Shown: one piece after another, positions 40,952 through 52,101 of the stretch
How the letters are laid out: every line of letters begins with the position of its first letter
How positions within the stretch are numbered: the first letter of the stretch is position 1
From: Alitta virens
Lineage: Eukaryota > Annelida > Polychaeta > Phyllodocida > Nereididae
NCBI GenBank assembly: GCA_932294295.1
Contig: OW028574.1
Location: 32,124,145-32,188,144 of the forward strand
Direction: 5' to 3'
DNA length: 64,000 bases
Notes under the pieces: generated by a model
Databases searched by the model: none
Told to the model about the DNA's origin: nothing
Seen by the model: only the letters and a program-made list of their open reading frames with translations
Program-made: the position numbers and the translations under genes

Positions 40952-43900
40952 TTTCTTTTAAGAGAGGCAATGGATATCATGGGCCAGTTGTCAGGAGGGG
41001 AATTGAAAGAGGTCTCGTCTCAGGAGTTCGCAATTGATGCTGACTTTGGAAAACTGGTATCACTTATTTACCGTAATAGTTGTATAGGGGATGGAGGAGA
41101 CAGTGACATAAGTGACAGCATGAGTACTCCTGCCCAGTCACCCTCAGGACCCGCTAGCCCTCTACCATTCCTACAGGAGGATCAGGAGGATCAGGTTCAA
41201 CAGATTCAACGGGAGGTAGACAATGTTGATGACATGTTTGGTGATGATAATTTAGAGAATATGGACTTCGAGGATGGCATGCTTTTCGAAGGTCCTAATT
41301 ACGCTGTGAACTTTAATAGAAACATTGAGGTTGTCCATAATGATTTAGAATTTGATGAAGGCGTTGTTAGGGAGAGTCTCTATAGAGTGCATTTTGACCA
41401 GTCATGGGAAAATAGAACTCTTACTAGTATTTTCACTGACTTGACAGAATTGTTAGAAGGTATAATCGAAAGACTTAGGACTAGCTACGACGAGGCAGAC
41501 TTAGTTAGATTTTTTATTACAAATTCGGCTTTCTATAGTCCCCAGGGTATAGGGTTAATGCCTCTGAGGGATCTGACCCTTGAGCAGGTGCTGGCCCACC
41601 TGGAGGAAATCCTTCAATCTGACCAGGACCTATTCTTGGATGAACCCCTCGAAATTCATGTGGCTGTTATCCGTAATCCTAGGGGTGCCGGTCGTAGGAC
41701 CGGTATGGATGGTCTCTTCACTGATGACGACCGCCTAAAGAATTCTCGAGGGGTTACCAAGATTACTAATAAGGACAACCTGTGTCTCGCTAGATCGGTG
41801 GTGGTTGCTCTTGCAAAACTTGAACTTCAAAAGGTAGATAGGGAGAAGAACCCTGAAGAGTGGAGGCATGCTCAATCTCGTCTTACTCAGCTACAGAACA
41901 CACAGAGGAATGTCCAGACACGAGAAGCCAGACAGTTACACCTGAATGCTGGCTTCAGGCTTAATTATACCCCTTCTTTTACGGACATTCCATCTTTTGA
42001 GCGTGTTACTAATGCCCGAATCATTGTGTTCAGGCATGGGAAAGTAGACAAACCTGTGTATGTAGGTAATGACGAGAGACAGCGAACCCTGTATCTATTA
42101 TATGTAAAACACCCTCTCAGGAATGAAACTGGTCACTTCCATCCTGTCATGAGCCTTGAAATGGTCTTAGGGTCCTCAGGTTTTTGTCATAAGTGTCTTA
42201 CATGCTATGACAAGAGCAAGGGTCACAAGGGCTGTGGACAGTGCATTGCCTGCAGGGGTGATGATTGTGTGATTGTTGATGGAGAAGAAATGAGTTGCTT
42301 AAAGTGCAAAAGGGATCTGAAATCTAGTGCATGCTATGATCGTCATGTACGAAATAGTGTGTGCTCCAGTTCGCATCGGTGCCCTCACTGTAAAGTGTTT
42401 TATAGACCAGGTGTTCAACACCGTTGTGGTTTCAGGGTATGCGATGTATGTAGCCAACAGGTCTCTGGCGTTCACTTTTGTTACGTGAGGCAGAAACAGC
42501 CAAAAGCTATCTCATCAAAATACATGGTGGCTGATTTTGAGGCCGATCCTACGGGGAAGCAACACATACCAAATTTAGCCGTGGTACATTGGCAGTGCAA
42601 ACACTGTGAGAGTGTCAGCTATCGTGACAACCCTCATTGCGCTCACTGCGGTACGGCTTGTGCCAGCTGTCGCTCAAAAGTAGGCAAGCATCGACGGGGA
42701 GACGATCTCCGTATGGTGTGTATGTCTGGTAGAGAGTGCGGGAGGAGGGGCTCGGATTTCTTCGGAGATGAAGCTGCAGCAGACTTTTGCGACTTCATAT
42801 TCTCAAAGGAATTCGAAGGCTACACCCTCCTGTTTCACAACGGGCAAGCTTACGATTGTTACTTTATCGTGAAATACATCTTCGAGACTGTAACAAAGAT
42901 GCCCAATGTGATATACAGGGGGAGCAAGATTGTCAGCATTGACACAGGGAAGTTTAGGGTCATCGACACACTGAACTTCCTCACCTTCCCACTGGCACAG
43001 ATGCCCAGTATTTTTGGCTTAAAGGACGTACGTAAGGGGTATTTCCCAGTGTTCTTTAACCAGAAGAACATGTGGGACTTTGTCGGACCCATGCCTCATC
43101 CCTACTGTTATAGGGTTAATTCAATGAAACCTCGAGCTCGTGAAGAGTTCCTTCAGTGGTATAAGGAGCAGAAGGGTAAACAGTTCAATTTCCGTAAGGA
43201 AATTTTGGCATATTGTGAGGATGACGTAAATATTCTTCACGAAAGCTGTAACGAGTTTAGGAACTGGTTACTGTCGATAACGTCACGTGAAGATGTAGTG
43301 GATGTTGCGGAGGGGGGTGAGAGAGTAACGAGGAGGGTGGGCATAGACCCCTTTCAGTATAATACCCTTGCAAGCGTGTGCATGATCACCTACAGGTACC
43401 TTTTCCTTGCTGAGAAGTACGATGTGGAGTTGGTCGACGGTCGTACCGTCCCTGGCTATCTAAAGAATGACCAAATGAGGCTAGTAGATGGAGAGGGAGG
43501 GGAGATTAATCCTGCCTCTGTCGAAATCAAAAACCGAAATTTTGTGTCAACACCTATAGCCCGTATGCCCGCTTGCGGATTCGGAGGGTTAGACACCCAT
43601 AGTAGATCCTCTATCCTCTGGATGGAGCACGAGGCTCGCCGTTTGAATGTCACCATTCAACATGCTAGAAATGGAGGAGAGCATCGTGTTCGTACCAAAT
43701 CGGGAAAAGGATGGCTTAAGCTAGATGGCTACCATAGGAACCCCCAGACAGGAAAAGAAACAGCGTGGGAGTTCCTTGGTTGTGTGTATCACGGCTGTCG
43801 CCAGTGCTATGGAGATGTCACTGAGGAGGTGAAAGTGAAGCACCCTCACACAGGAGAGAGCCTTGACTCGTTGTATAACCAAACTATGAGCCGTCTGAGA

Positions 43901-45415
43901 TGGTTGAGGGAGGAGCTTAAGCTTGAAGTGAGAGTGATCTGGGAGTGCGAGTTCAAAAACCGACTCCGCGAAGAACATGAGCTACAGATCCTCTCCGAAG
44001 AGTTAGACTTGCTCCCTCGTCTCGATCCTCGCCAGAGTTTTTATGGCGGACGTACCAACGCGGCGAAGCTCTATCATGAGTCAAAGAATGGGAAAAAGAT
44101 AGGGTACGCAGACATTTGCTCTCTTTACCCTATGGTCCTTAAAAATGATGTCTTTCCGGTAGGCATACCCCAGGTCATATGCAACCCTGAAAGCACCGAC
44201 ATAAGCCAATATTTTGGAATGGTACAGGCTCGTGTTAGACCCCCAAGAGGTCTGTATCATCCGTGTCTACCTGTCAGGTGTAACGGGAAACTCCTGTTCC
44301 CTCTTTGTGGGAAGTGCGCCAGAGATAGCTCACAGGTTAAGTGCAGGTGTTCGAATGAGGAGAGAGACCTGGTGGGTACCTGGACCACTATAGACTTAGA
44401 AGATGCGTTGAATGTGGGTTATGAGTTCATCCGAGTGTATGAGGTTTACCACTTTGAGGAACAAGCTAAATATGACAGAGAAGTGGAGGGTTCAGGTTTG
44501 TTCACTGAATACGTCGACATGTTCCTCAAGGGTAAACAGGAGGCTTCGGGTTGGCCCTCAGCAGATATGAGTACAGCTGAGAAGGATGAATACGTGACCG
44601 AGTATGAGAAGGTGGAAGGTGTTGTACTAGATAAGGAGGCAATTAAATATAATTCGGGGAAGAGGGCTACTAATAAACTTATATTGAATAGTTTCTGGGG
44701 TAAGTTTGGGGAGTCAAACAATCATAGAGTACACAAATTAGTGGGTAGTGGGGTTGACCTTTTTAAAATATTATTGAATCCATCATTAAAACCAAGGGAT
44801 GTCAATGTTATTGCCCGTGACCGCTGTCTGGTACAGTATGACAATGCGGATGGGTTTTTACCCGAAATGTCACATGTCAATGTGTTTATTGCCGCATTCA
44901 CCACTTCTAATGCCAGACGGCGGTTGTATAAGGTGCTACTCGGTCTAGGGAGACGTGTCATCTATTTTGATACGGACTCCGTAGTTTACGAATACGATGA
45001 CCGTGTGACCGAGTACTCGCCCGATATGGGGGATCATCTTGGTCAATGGACGGATGAGTTAAAGGAGGGGGAGCACATTACTAAATTTGTAAGTAGTGGC
45101 CCCAAATCCTACGCTTACATAACAAACATGGGTAGACAGGTGGTCAAACTGAAAGGCTTCACTTTGAACCATGAGAATGCTCTGAAGCTGGACTTCCAGA
45201 GTATTACCTCATTGGTTCTCTTTTGGGCTGACCCCGACACCCATCCCTTACCTGATGACCAAGATCCCTTCATATGCGCCCGATACACTAAAATTGCTAG
45301 GGATAAAGCCAAATTCCACCTCTTTAATAGAGAGGAAATAAAAAGGTACAGGGTAACCTACAGTAAGAGGCAGTTAATCCCTGAGAGTTTTGATACCTTG
45401 CCTTACGGCTATTAA
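39311..45415 (+). CDS. POLB: DNA polymerase B, protein-primed type, five coding exons (Polinton POLB)
   Basis: Exons 39311-39940, 40054-40193, 40304-40444, 40574-40822 and 40963-45415 join in frame (5,613 nt, 1,870 aa); introns of 113, 110, 129 and 140 bp all have GT-AG ends. The 386-residue N-terminal extension is low complexity (PATTPATTP, PTLPTLPTL, GPSAGPS) with a short helical stretch (KVHQQLAFHAKKLIELSRVA). Exon 5 has a region starting NKDNLCLARSVVVAL, cysteine-rich zinc-binding-like segments (CHKC...CGQCIAC, CPHC...CDVC), then the 3'-5' exonuclease: DFEAD (Asp911), HNGQAYD (about 1012-1018) and YCEDD (about 1137-1141). Polymerase motifs follow: YADICSLYP (Asp1437), NSFWGKFG (from 1629) and YFDTDS (from 1721). 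It replicates the element; in this family a protein primes at the terminal repeats. Confidence 0.93.
39670..39835 (+). repeat. 9-bp coding minisatellite in polymerase exon 1
   Basis: Repeats of CTGCCTACT with variants code (PTL)n in the polymerase N-terminal extension. A neighbouring block (39530-39640) repeats ACACCNGCTAC-type units coding PATT. Length is likely variable between copies. Confidence 0.75.
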
Positions 45416-45964
45416 TCATTGACATCCCCCTTCTTGTATTATTATTATTATTATTATTATTATTTCCCCCTTGCTAGTTAACTTATCATCCTTTTATATA
45501 ACACCGACTGTTTTTTTTGTTTTGTTTTTTACATTACTCAAACATTCAATCATAGCGACTGTTTTCAAAATACTCTTTCTCCTCTGTTTTTATCTAGTCA
45601 GGACTACATGTATTATAAACGGTGATATTTATTTAGTAATAGATTTTGGTGATAACCCTTATGTGATGTAATATAGCTTAGCAAAAATGTGTGCGTGTGG
45701 TATAAACAGTTATATTGATATTTATCTAGTGATAGCTTATTGTGATAACCCTTGTATAATGTTATATAGCTAATGTAAGTGTGATATATTGTAAAACCTC
45801 TCATGTGATATAAATAGTGATATTGATATTTATCTAGTAATAGCTTCTTGTGATAACCCAAGTGTAATGTGATATAGAGAATGTGAGTACGATATACTGT
45901 AAAACTTGTGATAGTTAGAGATGTAAGCATTTTATAGTAATTCGTGTATTACACGGTATAAGTG

Positions 45965-45995
<31 letters not shown>

Positions 45996-46535
45996 TTTTT
46001 TTCTTTCTTGTGATATAAATGCTGTATTAACAATGTATAATAAAAGTTGTGTTAAATTATGTAATATAGTTTTTACCCATTTTCTAGTGAATCCTAATGT
46101 AAAAGGTTATATCTGTTGTGATATCTTAATGTGATAGGTTGTATCCTGTGTGATATCTTATTTAAATTTTTTCTGATGATACGCATGTTGTATTGTTCTC
46201 ATGAAGTGTTGATTGACTAAACTTAGGGGATATAGTTTAATTTGTGAAAATCTTTGTTTACTAAATCTTTTATCCCTACATTTGTATAAACTTTTAACTC
46301 TTTTCATCGAATCTACATTGTCTTAAATTCACTTTGATATATATCCTTGTTTACTACTACTAATTAACAATAAATACTTTTAACTGGTAATTATAATTCA
46401 CTTATGTCTCAGTGGTTTTCATTTCTTATAAATATGTAGATGTTATTAAAAAACTCTATTCGATAAAAAGAAAAGCAACAAAAACATTCAATTTGAAATG
46501 AGGCCGTTCCTCTTTTATTTTTCTTGTTTACATTT
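45416..46535. other. Polinton AT-rich spacer between converging polymerase and right-end gene
   Basis: Non-coding. It starts with an ATT microsatellite (45437-45464), includes the tandem array at 45600-45920 and a poly-T run near 45976. Transcription termination of both converging genes is expected here. Confidence 0.55.
45600..45920 (+). repeat. Three ~105-bp imperfect tandem units
   Basis: Each unit has ATAAA-GGT/AGTGATATT, GATATTTATCTAGTGATAG, TTGTGATAACCC and TAATG-ATATAGC in order, with starts near 45610, 45700 and 45805. Located 0.2 kb downstream of the polymerase stop. Confidence 0.65.
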
Positions 46536-47580
46536 TCAAAGAGTTTTCATACTCTCAGTTATCACTTGGTAGCTACCATTAAGTAGCCGAGCGAAAGGTA
46601 GACAAGAGGGTGAGACTTTATGTCTCTTGAGAGTTTCTTTCACTAGCTCCATCCCTTGAGTGTAAAAGAAAATGTCAATCAGTTCGTTGACCATGTATAC
46701 ATTGCGATACTTGAGCTGAATAAGTGCCTGTTTCACAACTTGACGTATGAAGCTCTTTTCCATGTTATGGATGGCTGTATCAACCTCTCGGTAACTCGGA
46801 GGGGTAATACGGATGTCGATTGACATAGCGAGGAGCTCCATTTGCAGGGTACGATAAACCATGTGTTCTATGAGTTCCAATTTGCTAGAGCGGTTGATGT
46901 GCACTGTTTCGTATTCGTAGAAAGGTTCGATACTGAAGCTAGCGGGGGCGGTTTGCATCTGCTCACTGTGTTTGTTGATGTAATCTTCTTCCGCATCTTT
47001 TTTACATCTGAGTAAGTCGATGAAGATCTTATCACAGCGTTCTCCTGTGTCCTTGGCCTTCCATCTGAAACCTTGGATGAGAGTGCTCTCTTGTTCATCA
47101 GGTTTTTCGACCTTAGATCTCACGACTTCGATAAGTTCTGCCACGTTGATCTTTAGTTTTTCAAACTCGGAAACTGATAAGTTGATGGTTTTGGCATGGT
47201 TTATCTCGGTGTCGTTGGTCAGGTTCTCGTGTTCTGTAGTAGGATGTAGAATGCTGACATAATAGAGGGTTTCCTGTCCTTCCCTCTTAAAATGACTGAT
47301 AAGTATGTGCTGTTTCTTGTTAAGCATTAGTTGATATACGGCATGGTTCTTGATGGCTTCATGGATGTTCTCGGATGTTTTCGCAGAATTTCTCAAAGGC
47401 CCTCTTGGAGAGATGTGTACTACGCCAAGAGTTCCTGGAGGTGGCCAACCGTGAGAAAGTGAAGTAACCGGCCTTCCATTTATCTCCAGGATGAGCGATG
47501 ACTTTGGTCCTCTCTCCCAGGATACAGGTCATGTTCACGACTTGAGAATTGCTTGAAGGTTTAAGCTGAGCTGAAGTCAT
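46536..47580 (-). CDS. Polinton right-end accessory protein (frameshifted; probable paralogue of the 26721 gene)
   Basis: Two overlapping frames: 47580-47359 (ATG 47580, MTSAQLKPSSNSQVV, ending KFCENIREHP) and a second frame continuing IHEAIKNHAVYQLML to the stop at 46536. A one-base slip around 47355-47385, where CATCC-GAGAACATCC repeats, joins them (about 345 aa); it could be mutation, assembly error or programmed. Two stretches, LSKRAFEKFCENI and NLSVSEFEKLKINVAELI, look like repeats of one strand-helix unit, faintly PC4-like. The C-terminal half aligns with the left-end gene (YRTLQMELLA...ALIQLKYR). Orientation mirrors the left gene. Function unknown. Confidence 0.65.
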
Positions 47581-48005
47581 GTTAGCGGATGCGTGTGCGT
47601 GTACGAGTAGGTGTGTCGATACGAGAGACCTTAGAGATGTCAGAAATGTTCGAGGTCCTTCTACTTCGGAAGTATAGGTAGTAGTGACGTACTAATTGGG
47701 ATCTCGTGTAGGCGTAACAGCGCTGTACTACTGATGCATGAAGGAGCTACCCCTGGTGGAGGGCTAGGCCTGATTTACTGAAGCATGAAGGACTTGAGCC
47801 TTGAACATGTTCAGACTTGTAGCTCAACGGTTCATCAATTCTCTATGACAATGGAGTATTGTCCTAACCAGTGTCTGACCATTAAGGACAGGAATACAAT
47901 AGACTATTGTTCATACACTGTCCTGTAGGTGCTATATGGGTTGGTTATCAGTTATATTCACTTAATTACCCCCCATAGAGAGTAGCTGTCAGAGTTGATT
48001 GAATA
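47581..48005. other. Polinton right non-coding region
   Basis: Leader and promoter space of the right-end gene. No TATA box was recognised; CCGAAGTA occurs at 47667-47674 on the minus strand, loosely like the leader motif of the other two promoters. Confidence 0.4.
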
Positions 48006-48071
48006 ATGACCTTTAATTATAGTACCCTGGGGGCTTACAGCCCATATACAGGCCCTTGCCGGCGATATCTT

Positions 48072-48226
48072 AAGATCAAAGGGTCTTAATCGTTTTTTAA
48101 TTATAGTGCCCCCGGGCTATTTGGGAGGCCCACTGGAGTCCAGAGACCGCTGATATTATGAGTTTAGGGGGGGTCCCTATTACGTAACAATGACCTATTG
48201 TGATAGTATATGCACTGATATGTAGT
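48072..48226. repeat. Polinton right terminal inverted repeat
   Basis: Inverted copy of 25348-25502 with 4 mismatches. Weaker similarity extends inward to 48006. Confidence 0.93.
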
Positions 48227-48232
48227 CACTCC
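48227..48232. repeat. Right target-site duplication of the Polinton
   Basis: CACTCC, identical to 25342-25347. Confidence 0.9.
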
Positions 48233-48440
48233 GCACTCTTCCGGGACAGTAATGTTACCTCCGGCAACAACCGGGGACCTCTCCGTGTTGCACCGGGCAC
48301 CGCTGTGTTTCAACCGTACTTATCCGTGTAGCGACCGTATTCATCCATGTAAGGACCGTGTTGCTCCTTGTTGATACCGTATTGCCATCATGTACACAGG
48401 AGGGATTCCTCCCGGTAACGTGCGTGCACATTTTTTCCTT
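48233..48440. mobile_element. PIF/Harbinger transposon, right end remnant
   Basis: Continues the CCGTGTTG/ACCGTATT/CCGGG degenerate repeats seen at 19890-20440 and 25220-25345, so it is the severed right subterminal part of the Harbinger element. The exact terminus was not located. Confidence 0.6.
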
Positions 48441-49231
48441 TAAGAATAGCACATGCTTAGTTGCAGCATCTTGCATCTGGTCACACCTCAGTAATTCCAA
48501 GGCACTTGACCCCTGGTCAGGCCAGTTAAGTTCCTGATGTGACGTCATGAATGCATATATATATATAATGAGCTACCTCTTCAACTGCATTGATTCTGAC
48601 TGGAGAATGTCAAATTAAAGTCAGATTTTGGGGTTCAACTTTGACCGATTAAACCTAGGATTCAAATGTGCATTTTAGGGTATATTCTACCATGTGGTTC
48701 ACAAAACTAAAAAAGTGAAATTTTCATTTTAGGGCACCTTTAAACATGTTTCCAATTCCAAGTCTATTTGAACCTCATGCATACTTGGCCATTTGATATT
48801 CGTTTGATATTCGAGCAGCCATTTAATATTCAGCTGATTGATGTACAAAAACAAGTGAAAAAATAATAAAAACTCAAAATAACTGCTCAGTGAAGATTTT
48901 ACTTCATATGCTATAGTGTTTTGAAAGTCATTCTTTCCACTGTTATGATTTTTCGGACTTATATTATCGAATATCCAATATCCAAGAAACTTCACCTTGC
49001 GAATATAAAACGAATATTCAATATCCAACAAACTTCACACTCATAAAAATGCGAGATTATTTACAGGGTTTCCACAGAAATCATGAAACTAATTCCATGA
49101 CTTTTCCATGACCATTCACAGAATTTCCCCCGACTATCTTCAGATAAAATCTGTACAACAAAGTAAACGATTGCAAATTATAACGGCCTCCACACACCCC
49201 TTACAGATGTCCTCACCACCCTTTTTTATTG

Positions 49232-49306
49232 CAGACAATGCATGCTTTATTTGGTATTTCGAAAAGTCATGGAATTTTAGAAACCAAATAAAGCATGCAT
49301 TGTCTG
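49232..49306. repeat. Perfect 24-bp inverted repeat with 27-nt loop
   Basis: 49232-49255 (CAGACAATGCATGCTTTATT...) is exactly complementary to 49283-49306. Size and shape resemble a pre-miRNA-like hairpin or a tiny MITE inside a hAT-like repeat (GGGTTTCCACAGAAATCATG nearby at 49070). Confidence 0.6.
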
Positions 49307-52062
49307 GACAAACAATTTTCCAAGATACTCAAGATAAAACCACATGCTATCAGGAGTAGCATTTTCCAAGGACGAAATTGCTTATAAATCATATTATGTC
49401 CTGTGTATTGATACCCCCCCCCCCCTCCCATACTGCAGAACCATAATCCAAGATGGGGGCCAACTCGTTTCATACAGGTAAAAGTAATGAAACGCATCCC
49501 TTTTAGTTGGTTGAATTGTACAAACAGCACCCAATGCCCTAGGGGTCAAAAGGTGCTGTTATATGATCCTATACCCCAGTCTTGACACAAGACCCTTGAT
49601 CACACCTTTCTGCAGGAGAGGGTCTTGGGGAATTCAGGGGAGCAAGGATCCCAGTGAGGGAGCAAGCAATTTGACAGTGTAGATAGTTTATATTAATTAT
49701 AAAACAATACATTAACTCCCTGTAGCAAATAGGACGATGTAACGTCGTACAGGAAAAATGTTAACAAAATATTTGCGCTGCTTAGTCAAATTTAACGGGC
49801 GTAGTGATTGACCTACTTCCACGGCCTTTCTCGCCATACTTTAATATCCACTAGACCCTCGTCTACGATGCGGCCTGATCATCTGGACCTAGATTGCCTA
49901 TACCGTATAATATATGAGTGATCCCCATGAAAGCTCGCATAATTGTTGACAAATACATTCATGATTACAAATTAGTTTGCCTTGCAGTGTTAAAATTCCT
50001 TTATCAATTCATTTTAGGATCTACTTGGTTTCCCAGCAGCTGAAACTACGAGTTAGAACACCAATGTAAATACAAGTGCCTATAATTAATATTATTATAT
50101 TTCACTAAGTTCACAAGTTTATGATGGAGGACCTGCTGTACATAGGTGAGATATATGTAAGCTACTATCAGGTGTACTCTTTTTTTCCAGGTACCTAATT
50201 AATATGCGAGGTATTGCAGCAAAGGTTTCGGTTCAAGCATCTGTTTCTGTGTAATTTGGTTGCATTCCATGTTGGCAACAGGTGGTCAGAATTCTTCTAC
50301 CCAGCTAAGCAGCCATAGGTACACTATGTCCAGCAAGTATAATTTTATTAATCAATGGTCTTTTATTAACTTGTCTTGTTGCATCATATATATTTGGACA
50401 CCGTCAAGAAATTAGGTTTCATCTGTTATCAGTACTTTTATCTGTTATCAGGACCGGACCACTTCTGAAAATACCGGACGGTCCGGACCACCCCTGACTA
50501 AGCGGTCCGGTCCACTTCACTAGTGGATAAACGTAAACAAAATTTGTTTGACAAATTTTATGTAAAATATTAATATACAATCATTGAAAAATTCTGCATA
50601 GCTGTAAATATACGAGTAAAGATGTTGATCGATATTACTTGGGTACATGTATCTATTGTGTTACAGTGACAGTTCCAACATTTTACAGCAATTACCCACT
50701 CGACAACGTGTGTAGCCAAGATGACTATAAGCTCAGCCTATATCTTAAAACTAGTGCTTGAAATTTCTTACAATACAAAAATACGAAATTTTTTAAATCT
50801 AATCCGGTTACTGGCAAAAACCTAGACAAGGCAACATTCTTAAATTCAAAGAAATTCAAAACGATTACATTATAAATCTAATACTGACAGGTCAGAAGAC
50901 ATACTACTGTACATGAACAAGATACACAACCAACAAATTTTGAATGTCTCATAAACATACATATGACAATATCACATCTGATGTGAAACAATTTGGGTTG
51001 AATTTCAAGGACAGATTCATGAACAAATTCAAGGACTAAGTCTTTGACTTCAACATTAAAACAGCACTTTCATAAACCCAGTTGAAATTATTCTTTGACT
51101 CACTCAAGAACAATCTTTTTAGGTACATTGGCTCTTTAATCTAAATCAAAAGACATATAGCAGCTAAATATGAGTCATGATAATAGCTAGTGTGAATTCA
51201 CTGTCTGAGCAAAAATAGCAAAAGCCCATCACCTTCAGTCAGCCTGCTGGGAAATAAGAGCACATGAAGCTCTGTATGTTTTCATTTATTCCATTTCCAA
51301 CTTTTTTTGTTTTCTTCTAATTATATTTCTAACTCCCAGAATTTCTCCTGACTATAAACACTGCAACTGATTTTACAGGTTTCCCCTGGTTTCCAGAAAG
51401 ACTGGAACGCTGATTCGTTTCCCTACTTTCAACGCAATCTGAGATACATAGTCGTTATATAAGCACCTTTGATAAATGCAATGCCATTAAATGTCAATTA
51501 ATGACAGCATCAAATAAAACACCATGACCTTCAATGAACAAAATATCATCATAGTACTTACTATCTACTTAAAACAAATAGCATGGATAATGCTGTGTTA
51601 AACATTAACTAAACAGACTGACTCACTATGTCAATCATAGTTTACAGCACAAAAATTAACTTAAATCACACCAATGATAAAGCAACATAGCAACATTTAA
51701 TGCTCAAAAGTTGTCTTTTTCTAAGAAACACAACTTCATGGCTGTGACTAGCATATGAAAAAATTAACCAATAATAAATAACCAACAATACAATAAACAA
51801 AACATAAATTCAGGTTTTCTTTACAAGCATTAGACAAGCACATTTAACTTTACTTGTCATATAAGCTTTTAATGTCCACAACACCTAACTCCAACAGCTC
51901 TTCATCAATTGACAAGTATTAAACATACACAAAGCCTGATTATGACAGATAATGGTAGTTTTCACGTTCTTTAACTGAAAATTGATTTTCTTTTTCAATT
52001 CTACTTCTTTGTCACCCTTACACATCCACAAGTAGTCCACAGTCTACTTCAGAGCATACGGA

Positions 52063-52068
52063 TTTATT
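52063..52068 (-). terminator. Candidate poly(A) signal of the LRR gene
   Basis: AATAAA on the minus strand 34 nt after the stop codon; close to the stop but the first available signal. Confidence 0.35.
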
Positions 52069-52101
52069 ACAGTAAGATTTAGCTACTCACTACAGATTTA
52101 T

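Larger units (their letters stand above)
25348..48226. mobile_element. Complete Polinton/Maverick, 22,879 bp
   Basis: Defined by inverted terminal repeats starting ACTACATATCAGTGCATATA and a 6-bp target duplication CACTCC. It holds all hallmark genes: PolB (plus, spliced), and on the minus strand integrase, packaging ATPase, adenovirus-type protease, major capsid protein and minor capsid protein, with about seven accessory genes. Core frames are uninterrupted. The terminal repeats differ at about 4 of 155 positions, so the insertion is fairly recent or kept similar by gene conversion. Its target was a Harbinger subterminal region. Confidence 0.97.
48441..52101. other. Intergenic repeat-rich DNA
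   Basis: No gene recognised. Includes a perfect CRE palindrome TGACGTCA (48541-48548) next to a TA run, ATATTCG-type repeat DNA (48757-49040), a 24-bp hairpin (49232-49306) and a GGTCCGGACC-rich small inverted repeat (50450-50515). Confidence 0.5.

Noticed and set aside
40970..45415. Polymerase starting at ATG 40970 as an unspliced single-exon gene
   Set aside because: The ATG lies 7 bp after a splice acceptor and the frame joins perfectly to four upstream exons; kept only as an alternative start.
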